Origin: Chloroflexota bacterium
Lineage (GTDB): Bacteria > Chloroflexota > Anaerolineae > Anaerolineales > Villigracilaceae
Assembly (NCBI GenBank): GCA_013388685.1
Contig: JACAET010000043.1
Location: 1 to 34,655 of the forward strand
Direction of reading: 5' to 3'
DNA length: 34,655 nucleotides
Positions 10,644-16,388 of this stretch are shown here, piece by piece. Every line of letters starts with the position of its first letter. Position 1 is the first letter of the stretch. The notes under the pieces are model-generated. The model was given only the letters and a program-made list of their open reading frames with translations, searched no databases and had not been told where the DNA came from. Position numbers and translations under genes: made by a program.

Positions 10644-10771
10644 GAGGGGGAGGACTGCCTCCTGTGTTGTGCGCACATGAATAAGTTGCAGGATGCGGGG
10701 AAAAGGTAACAGGGAATTTTTGTACTGCCAGATTTCTCTTGCGTTGTCGGGCGCAAAAGCGGAAAATCTCA

Positions 10772-10839
10772 GCCACGGATTACACAGCTTTTCACTGATT
10801 TTTCCTTTTAAATCCGTGTGAATTCGTGGAATTCGTGGC
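10772..10839. repeat. Dispersed repeat of the ATCCGTG/TTCGTGG type
   Basis: The element begins GCCACGGATTACACAG and ends GTGGAATTCGTGGC, giving inverted ends and AATCCGTG internal copies. This style of repeat is common between genes of environmental bacteria. It extends into the open frame upstream of the sigma gene but not into the chosen coding region. Confidence 0.6.
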
Positions 10840-10902
10840 AAGGTATTGGTTTCCCGATGCACTTGCCGTCAGAAACGGGAGAGCTGTTAATTTTCAGTAC
10901 TT

Positions 10903-10976
10903 CACGAAAGCGTGTATTAGGCGGCCTCTACCGCCGCATTTGCGCTAGAGAGCGCAAATTACACCAAGTTTTCGTG
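10903..10976. other. Multi-stem palindromic element
   Basis: Nested pairings can be read directly: CACGAAA (10903-10909) with TTTCGTG (10970-10976); GTGTA (10912-10916) with TACAC (10960-10964); and inside these two hairpins, GGCGG/CCGCC (10920-10935) and ATTTGCGCT/AGCGCAAAT (10938-10959). It resembles a branched RNA or a folded mobile-repeat unit. No known RNA family is recognised. Confidence 0.55.
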
Positions 10977-11008
10977 ATCTACTGATTTTCATAATTTTGC
11001 GGTACGCG

Positions 11009-11482
11009 CTAATCGGGATACACCCTCCAGCCCAGTTCGTCCAATCTCGACATGTCGAATTGATTTTCTGGCACATTGATGTGGACGGCATTCGCTTCGG
11101 CGAGCAGTTCCCCGGTTTCGCCGTCGTAGATTCCCGCCCATGCCTCCACGAATGTACTGCGTTCCCTCCCTGCTTTGCCGACGATTTTCAGCAATTTTCC
11201 AATGGGCACGTTCCTGCGGTATTTGATTTCCAGTTTGCCGGTGAACATGAAGCGCGGCTTGGATGGGTCTGATCCCATGTGGGCGCGCCCGCTGATCTCG
11301 TCCAGGATGGCGGCGACGATACCGCCGTGCAGCACGCCGGGGTATCCCTGAAAGTGTTCCGGCGCGGTGTAGGTGGATTCGACTACGCCCGGTTCGGCTT
11401 CGTAGATGTGCAGGTGCAGCCCGACCGGGTTTTCCAGTCCGCAAATGAAGCACATTTTGGAGTTGGGCTGTTTTGTTCGCAT
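11009..11482 (-). CDS. PaaI-like hotdog-fold thioesterase
   Basis: A 157-residue single hotdog-domain protein. The N-terminal CFICGLENPVGLHL, the central GYPGVLHGGIVAAILDE with HGG motif, and the EIKYRRNVPIG strand are typical of the PaaI/4HBT acyl-CoA thioesterase group. Such enzymes cleave acyl- or aryl-CoA thioesters in the cytoplasm; the substrate is not predictable. I chose ATG 11482 because TATAAT (11489-11494) lies exactly six bases before it, so an upstream ATG at 11497 would be outside the transcript. The conserved Cys pair CFIC near the start is a common feature of this subgroup. It is a single gene downstream of the kinase. Confidence 0.88.
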   Translation of the reverse strand: MRTKQPNSKMCFICGLENPVGLHLHIYEAEPGVVESTYTAPEHFQGYPGVLHGGIVAAILDEISGRAHMGSDPSKPRFMFTGKLEIKYRRNVPIGKLLKIVGKAGRERSTFVEAWAGIYDGETGELLAEANAVHINVPENQFDMSRLDELGWRVYPD

Positions 11483-11488
11483 GCCGTG

Positions 11489-11494
11489 ATTATA
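11489..11494 (-). promoter_or_regulatory. -10 box directly before the thioesterase start (leaderless pattern)
   Basis: TATAAT on the minus strand followed by six bases and ATG (11482). Transcription would start at or next to the initiation codon. No clear -35. Confidence 0.6.
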
Positions 11495-11573
11495 CATGGG
11501 GCAGGCAAATCAACGCATGGTCCCGCCTGAAGGATCGGGCGCGCAGGGATGGGGCTGTTGCTGGGTATCGGCG

Positions 11574-13631
11574 CTAGGGGAGCAGCAGAATATCTGCCAT
11601 GTAGTAGGCGTGTTCGTAGGCGGTGACGACTCCGCCTTCGCCGGGGATTGCCTCGATATTTTCGTTGCCGTTGATATCCACACCGTTGAGGATTTGGTCG
11701 GCAAGGACAACTGCCTGGCGAATGGCAGATTCCGCCTCAGATAAAGACCCGCTTCCTGCCACTGCGATTAATTGATCCCGCAATTGAGCCGTCCATCCGT
11801 TGACGTTTTCAGCGGCAATCATGACGTGTTCGCCATGAGCGAGCATGTTTTCGGTGGCATCGGGTGACTGCCTGGATAAATTGGCATGCGAAAATGTTCC
11901 CTGAATATAGCCGGTGTTGCTTCCGTTCAGGAGCAATCCGAAGCCGTCGCTGAGGTCGTCAATCGCCCCGTTGCCATTCCAGTCTTTGTATTCGGGGTTT
12001 TGCGAGCCGATGATGAGATTCAGCATTTGTTCGGCAGTGAGGCGGACGTTTTCCTCCTCTCCGGCTTCGAAGGAGGTCAGCATGGTTTGGGCAAGGCGGT
12101 TCAGCAGGTCGGCGTCATGGCGCAAGCCGAGCATAAAGGGCGTCTGGTTGGGAGTGGAAGCGAACTCAGAGAGCAGGTGCCGGACATGCGTAAAGCCGCC
12201 TTGGGGCAGGATCGCGAGAAAGGCAACGTCGTTGGATGGGTTGGGGTTGTTATCCGGGTTTGGCTCAATGGTGATTTGCATGCCGTGATAAAAAGTGAGC
12301 AGATTACGCCCGGCAGGATCCACAAATGTGAGAGAGGCGCGGTTATCGGTATTGAATGTTATGACGCCAATGCTGAAGAGGGTCTCGCCGTCATCTGCAA
12401 ACAGCCAGGCTTCATAGCGGGTGCCTGGCGGTGGGGGCGGCAGGTTGCCGGAGGAAAATGTCACTTGGTCGGCGGTGTTCGAGCCATCCTGAAAGCGGAG
12501 GACTCCCAACGGTTCGATGGACGGCGCTTCAGGCGGGATTGCCGCCGGCTCGGTCAGAGCGGGTATTGCCGTGACGGACGCCTCTTTTTGCGATGCCGAC
12601 ATGCGCATGACGGTCAGGGTTCCCAGCACCGTCAGAACGCTCACGATCCCGAAGATGCCATAAGCGAGGAGCCTGTTTCGGTTCGCTGCAGAGGAGGTAG
12701 GATAGGGTCGAGGCATGATGATGGATTTTCCCATGCCGAAGGAGACGTTCATAGTTTCCGCCTCTGTTATTCCGGCAAGGGCGGCTTCGAATGCCTCGGC
12801 AAATTCGAGCGGAGTCTGGAAGCGCTGATTGGGGTCTTTTTCCAGCGCGCGATCCAGTACTTCCCGAATCCTATCCGAAACGCCCTCAATGGGCGGCGGC
12901 GGTTCGTAAATTTGCTTGTGAAGTACGCCCATTGTGGAATCCGCCTCGAAGGGGACCCGGCCCGCAAGCATTTCGTAAACTGTAACGCCAAGGGAATACA
13001 CGTCCGTGCGCGTGTCCACGCGGTCGCCGCGTGCCTGCTCCGGACTCATGTAAGCCGGTGTGCCCGTAATGGCTCCCGTACTGGTCTGTGTGCTCGACTG
13101 CGTGAACCGCACAAGACCGAAGTCCGTCAGAATCGGTTCAACATCCTCGGGCAGGGGCTGATCGGCGGAAACGGGTGTGGAACGGGAGGTCAGCAGAATG
13201 TTGGCGGGTTTGACGTCGCGATGAACGACGTTGCTCAAATGGGCATAGTTCAGCGCGCTGGCAATTTTGTTGAGCAAGTTCCTGACTTGCATGAGATCGA
13301 GCCGCTCATTCCGGCGGTGCAGTTCGCGCAAATATGCTCCTAATGAAGTGCCGGGCACATATTCCATTACCAGATAGGGTTGATTCTGATAGGAGTCGAA
13401 ATCGAAGATCTGAACGATATTCGGGTGCCTGAGCATGGCAATCACCCGCGCCTCGCGCTCGAAACGTTCCCGTAATTCGGAATCCTCCTGCAGGTCTGCC
13501 TTCAAAAACTTGACCGCCACGGAGCGATGGAGGGTGGTATGTGTGCCGATGTAGACTTCCGCCATTCCCCCTTTTGCAAGGAACATGTCTACGCTTACTT
13601 TCCCAAGCAACTTACCGGTCAGATTTGGCAT
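11574..13631 (-). CDS. Transmembrane Ser/Thr protein kinase with extracytoplasmic sensor domain
   Basis: A 685-residue protein. Residues about 10-290 form a Hanks-type kinase: Gly-rich loop AKGGMAEVY (19-27), catalytic lysine K41, HRDVKPANILL with D139, DFG at 170-172, and a TPAYMSPEQA activation segment. One transmembrane helix lies at about 321-343. Outside, residues 375-460 resemble the RskA/anti-sigma-K fold (RYEAWLFADDGETLFSIG). The distal part contains two calcium-loop-like stretches, DWNGNGAIDD near 550 and DINGNENIEA near the end. It lacks PASTA repeats, so it is not a PknB cell-wall sensor of the usual kind. ATG 13631 lies six bases after a TATAAT box. The targets are unknown; no phosphatase is nearby. 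Confidence 0.92.
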   Translation of the reverse strand: MPNLTGKLLGKVSVDMFLAKGGMAEVYIGTHTTLHRSVAVKFLKADLQEDSELRERFEREARVIAMLRHPNIVQIFDFDSYQNQPYLVMEYVPGTSLGAYLRELHRRNERLDLMQVRNLLNKIASALNYAHLSNVVHRDVKPANILLTSRSTPVSADQPLPEDVEPILTDFGLVRFTQSSTQTSTGAITGTPAYMSPEQARGDRVDTRTDVYSLGVTVYEMLAGRVPFEADSTMGVLHKQIYEPPPPIEGVSDRIREVLDRALEKDPNQRFQTPLEFAEAFEAALAGITEAETMNVSFGMGKSIIMPRPYPTSSAANRNRLLAYGIFGIVSVLTVLGTLTVMRMSASQKEASVTAIPALTEPAAIPPEAPSIEPLGVLRFQDGSNTADQVTFSSGNLPPPPPGTRYEAWLFADDGETLFSIGVITFNTDNRASLTFVDPAGRNLLTFYHGMQITIEPNPDNNPNPSNDVAFLAILPQGGFTHVRHLLSEFASTPNQTPFMLGLRHDADLLNRLAQTMLTSFEAGEEENVRLTAEQMLNLIIGSQNPEYKDWNGNGAIDDLSDGFGLLLNGSNTGYIQGTFSHANLSRQSPDATENMLAHGEHVMIAAENVNGWTAQLRDQLIAVAGSGSLSEAESAIRQAVVLADQILNGVDINGNENIEAIPGEGGVVTAYEHAYYMADILLLP

Positions 13632-13637
13632 GGCAAA

Positions 13638-13643
13638 ATTATA
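13638..13643 (-). promoter_or_regulatory. -10 box directly before the kinase start (leaderless pattern)
   Basis: TATAAT on the minus strand, then six bases, then the ATG at 13631. No ribosome site is seen. Confidence 0.6.
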
Positions 13644-13744
13644 CAGCAGGAATGGGCACGGACTTAATTTGAAATGTTATGAAAATGAACCCCGGAATGC
13701 CGTTCGAGCGTGTCTGCAAGCGATTCACCGATTGAGGGGGGTGT

Positions 13745-14233
13745 TTACAGCGCCAATTCCATTCCGATGTCGTCCGGGTCATCGCCAACGGCTTGGATTT
13801 GGGAAAAGCCGAGGCGTTTGTAAAATTCCAGGGCGCGCTTCTGGAAAACGGGGTCGGTGAAGAGGCGCATGGACTTGTATCCCTTTTGACGGGCGATGCG
13901 GAATAGCTCCTGCATCATGCAGTATCCCAGTCCCCAACCGTGATATTCCGAAAGCAGCCACAGCCGCTTCAGTTCACAAACGCCTTCTTCCAGAAAGCGG
14001 ATGGCACCCGTGCCAATAATGTTCCCGTCGTGAACGGTTACGAGGAAGGTTCCGCCATTTTCGAAGTAATTCTTCTGTACGTCGTCCATCTCGCTAAGTT
14101 TTCCCTGCGCCGAAAACCTGGCAATGGATTCTTCGAGGGTATCGGCTCCTCCAAAGATTTCGAATGCGACGGTGAATATGACCCGCTTGGCTTCCGGAAT
14201 TTCGTGTTTTTGAATGGGACGGATTTGTATCAT
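13745..14233 (-). CDS. GNAT family N-acetyltransferase
   Basis: A 162-residue single GNAT domain. The segment RLWLLSEYHGWGLGYCMMQEL near residues 91-111 fits motif A, which binds acetyl-CoA (the usual Q/RxxGxG/A loop appears as YHGWGLG), and ALEFYKRLGF is the typical C-terminal motif B. It would transfer an acetyl group to an amine on a small molecule or protein; the substrate is unknown. ATG 14233 follows a TAAAAT box by six bases. It is a single gene, divergent from the MFS transporter with only about 50 bp between them. Confidence 0.9.
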   Translation of the reverse strand: MIQIRPIQKHEIPEAKRVIFTVAFEIFGGADTLEESIARFSAQGKLSEMDDVQKNYFENGGTFLVTVHDGNIIGTGAIRFLEEGVCELKRLWLLSEYHGWGLGYCMMQELFRIARQKGYKSMRLFTDPVFQKRALEFYKRLGFSQIQAVGDDPDDIGMELAL

Positions 14234-14239
14234 GCGTTG

Positions 14240-14245
14240 ATTTTA
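14240..14245 (-). promoter_or_regulatory. -10 box directly before the GNAT start (leaderless pattern)
   Basis: TAAAAT, six bases (CAACGC), ATG. Nearly the same string precedes the oxidoreductase start at 16389 on the other strand. Confidence 0.55.
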
Positions 14246-14272
14246 ACCGAGCTACCCGGCGGTTTCGGGCAT

Positions 14273-14278
14273 TATAAT
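14273..14278 (+). promoter_or_regulatory. -10 box before the MFS transporter start
   Basis: TATAAT followed by seven bases and GTG at 14286. An in-frame GTG at 14280 is only one base from the box and unlikely to be used. Confidence 0.55.
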
Positions 14279-14285
14279 CGTGTTC

Positions 14286-15530
14286 GTGAATCCTGCAAAC
14301 GAGCTGAGCGAAGAAGACCTTCGAATCCAAAAACTGAACTTCCGTTACGTACAAATAGACGCTGTCGGTGTAAGTATTTCCAACGTCGCCGCGCCGTTTC
14401 TCCCCGTATTTCTGACGCGTTTGGGCGCAACCAATTTCCAGGTGGGATTGCTCTCTTCCATGCCTGGCGTGACTGGACTCCTCCTTGCCATCGCGGTCGG
14501 GCGTTTTCTTCAATCAAGGAGAAATATCGTCCCCTGGTACAGTCTTTCGCGTTTGTTGGTCATTTTGTGTTATGCCCTGACGGGCATTCTGACCCTGCTG
14601 ATTTCAGATCGGTTCGTCATCTTCGCCACGCTGGTCATCTGGGCGCTTGCCACGATTCCCCAAACCGCGCTGGCGGTCGCATTCTCGGTGGTGATGAATG
14701 GGGTAGCGGGTCCCTCGGGTCGCTACGCCCTGCTCAGCCGCCGCTGGACGATATTCGGATTGACGGGCGTGATCGGCACATTCATCGTCACACGGCTGAT
14801 TGATTTGATCACCTTTCCCGTTAATTACGCAGTCATGTTTCTGGTTTTGTCGCTGGGCGGATTCCTGAGTTATTACTTTTCGAACAAAATCACGCTTCCC
14901 GACCAAACCCCGCCTGCGGCTGCCAATACCGGTTTGCCCATGCGCGGCATTCGAAACCTCCGCGATCAGTTGAAGGCGAATCCCGCTTTTCTATCGTTTT
15001 CAATTAAGAGATTTGTCTATTTCTCCGCCATCACGCTCAGCGCTCCAGTCATGCCCTTGTTTTTGGTGCGTGAAGTTGGCGCCACTGACGGGCAGATCGG
15101 GACGGTCAATATGGTCATGACCCTGGTCATGCTGGCAGGATACTTCCTGTGGCCCCGCGTCTCCATCCGGCGCAGTGGACGTTTCGTCCTGCTGGCGACA
15201 ACACTGGGGATGGTGTGGTATCCTGCCTTGAGCGCAGCGACCCCGCGTATTGAATGGATCGTTCTCTATGCGGGAATGGCGGGTTTTTTTCAGGGTGGTT
15301 TGGATCTGGTGTTTTTCGACGAGTTAATGAAAACCGTACCCGCGGAGTATAGCGCGACCTTTGTCTCGATCTCCCAATCCATGCAATACCTGTCCATGAT
15401 TGCCGCTCCTTTGCTGGGAACCTGGTTTGCTGGTTATATTGGTTTGGGAGGCGCGCTGTGGTTGAGTGCAGGACTGCGCTTCCTTGGTTTTCTTCTGTTT
15501 CTTTTGCCCGATAGAAAAAGCGTACAATGA
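14286..15530 (+). CDS. MFS-type transporter
   Basis: A 414-residue integral membrane protein with about 12 hydrophobic helices in two halves, split by a loop near residues 205-235. It has the general shape of the major facilitator superfamily, with GRFLQSRRN after the second or third helix in place of the usual motif A. The substrate cannot be predicted. I chose GTG 14286 from the position of the upstream TATAAT. No ribosome binding site is visible, in line with leaderless starts nearby. It stands alone: divergent from the GNAT gene and followed by a separate promoter at 15587. Confidence 0.82.
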   Translation: MNPANELSEEDLRIQKLNFRYVQIDAVGVSISNVAAPFLPVFLTRLGATNFQVGLLSSMPGVTGLLLAIAVGRFLQSRRNIVPWYSLSRLLVILCYALTGILTLLISDRFVIFATLVIWALATIPQTALAVAFSVVMNGVAGPSGRYALLSRRWTIFGLTGVIGTFIVTRLIDLITFPVNYAVMFLVLSLGGFLSYYFSNKITLPDQTPPAAANTGLPMRGIRNLRDQLKANPAFLSFSIKRFVYFSAITLSAPVMPLFLVREVGATDGQIGTVNMVMTLVMLAGYFLWPRVSIRRSGRFVLLATTLGMVWYPALSAATPRIEWIVLYAGMAGFFQGGLDLVFFDELMKTVPAEYSATFVSISQSMQYLSMIAAPLLGTWFAGYIGLGGALWLSAGLRFLGFLLFLLPDRKSVQ

Positions 15531-15586
15531 CTATTCGGCATCCCCGCATCTTGCCCTTGTAGAACAAAATTGCCCATATCTGGCGC

Positions 15587-15615
15587 TTGACATATTAGAA
15601 CATAAGTTCTAAAAT
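15587..15615 (+). promoter_or_regulatory. Sigma-70-type promoter with an operator in its spacer
   Basis: TTGACA (15587-15592), a 17-bp spacer and TAAAAT (15610-15615). The spacer holds a perfect inverted repeat TTAGAAC-N4-GTTCTAA (15595-15612) that overlaps the -10 box. A dimeric repressor bound there would block RNA polymerase. It controls the glyoxalase-like gene and its small partner. No regulator gene lies next to it. Confidence 0.75.
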
Positions 15616-15657
15616 CCTTGATGTTGGTATTCGATTTTCGCCCAAAAGGAGAATGCA

Positions 15658-16029
15658 ATGTCCAAGCGTAATGTTGTGCATGTGGAAATTCCCGCCGCAG
15701 ATGTGGAAGCGGCAAGCGAGTTTTATCGGGAGTTGTTCGGCTGGAAGATTCAGCATGTTCCCGAATTCGATTACACCATGTGGGAGGATGGGAGCGGCCT
15801 CGGCGGCGGTTTCAACAAGGTATCCCCCGAAAACCCGGCTGGCAGGTTGTTGGTTTACTTTGACAGCAATGACATTGATGCCGACTTGAAAAACGTGGAA
15901 CGACTCGGCGGCAGGGTGCTTCAGCCAAAGACGGAAATCCCCCGCACCGGCTGGTTTGGCATCTTTCAGGACCCGACCGGCAATATCCTCGCGTTGTACA
16001 CCAGCATGAACCCCGACTTCAACAAGTAA
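15658..16029 (+). CDS. VOC (glyoxalase/bleomycin-resistance fold) protein
   Basis: A 123-residue single-chain VOC protein made of two beta-alpha-beta3 units: VVHVEIPAADVEAASEFYRELFGWKI at the start and WFGIFQDPTGNILALY at the end. H8 and the Glu near residue 10 of this opening strand, and the late DPTGN loop, are usual metal-site regions, but the exact catalytic set is not clear. Members include small lyases, dioxygenases and binding proteins. AAGGAG lies six bases before ATG 15658. It forms an operon with the next gene (10 bp gap) under the operator-containing promoter at 15587. Confidence 0.88.
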   Translation: MSKRNVVHVEIPAADVEAASEFYRELFGWKIQHVPEFDYTMWEDGSGLGGGFNKVSPENPAGRLLVYFDSNDIDADLKNVERLGGRVLQPKTEIPRTGWFGIFQDPTGNILALYTSMNPDFNK

Positions 16030-16039
16030 GGGAGTTGAC

Positions 16040-16321
16040 ATGGATGCACGATTCCCCGCCTTCCATCCGAACCCGGCAAAGCAGGGCGTGACCATCGAAA
16101 CAGCCAAATATGACCTGATGCGTGAAGCCATCCTTGAGGTGTTGAAAGCGCGTGGTCCCACCACGTTCATGAAATTGAACCTGGCGGTCGAAGAGAAACT
16201 CAAAGGCAGGTTCGACGGCTCGATTCCCTGGTATTTTGTGACCGTCAAGCTCGACCTCGAAGCGCGCGGCGAAATCCGCCGTGTGCCAAAATCCAAGCCG
16301 CAAATGATCGAAATCGTGTGA
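16040..16321 (+). CDS. Small conserved protein, possible winged-helix fold
   Basis: A 93-residue protein starting MDARFPAFHPNP, with GGGAG before ATG 16040. The middle (YDLMREAILEVLKARGPTTF) and the end (WYFVTVKLDLEARGEIRRVP) read like a helix-turn-helix followed by a beta wing, so a winged-helix fold is possible. I do not recognise the family with certainty. It is 10 bp behind the VOC gene and ends in the terminator at 16327, so the pair is a closed operon. A role as regulator of, or partner to, the VOC protein is inference only. Confidence 0.75.
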   Translation: MDARFPAFHPNPAKQGVTIETAKYDLMREAILEVLKARGPTTFMKLNLAVEEKLKGRFDGSIPWYFVTVKLDLEARGEIRRVPKSKPQMIEIV

Positions 16322-16326
16322 GATCA

Positions 16327-16368
16327 ACGTCCCGAAGTGACCAAACCAACCTTCGGGACGTCCCTTTT
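16327..16368 (+). terminator. Rho-independent terminator of the VOC operon
   Basis: ACGTCCCGAAG (16327-16337) pairs with CTTCGGGACGT (16351-16361), followed by CCC and a run of five T. Shares its stem with the hairpins at 7619 and 19335. Confidence 0.8.
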
Positions 16369-16376
16369 TACGGGGG

Positions 16377-16382
16377 TAAAAT
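16377..16382 (+). promoter_or_regulatory. -10 box directly before the FAD/Fe-S oxidoreductase start
   Basis: TAAAAT, six bases (CAAAGC), then ATG at 16389. No -35 or ribosome site is evident; leaderless pattern. Confidence 0.55.
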
Positions 16383-16388
16383 CAAAGC

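Larger units (their letters stand above)
10644..11008. other. 365-bp gene-free region upstream of the sigma factor
   Basis: It holds no credible gene. It contains a dispersed repeat at 10772-10839 and a compact multi-stem structure at 10903-10976. The sigma-factor promoter must lie here but I cannot place it confidently. Confidence 0.6.

Noticed and set aside
11886..13343. Plus-strand open frame of 485 codons
   Set aside because: Antisense shadow of the kinase gene; no recognisable domain or ribosome site.
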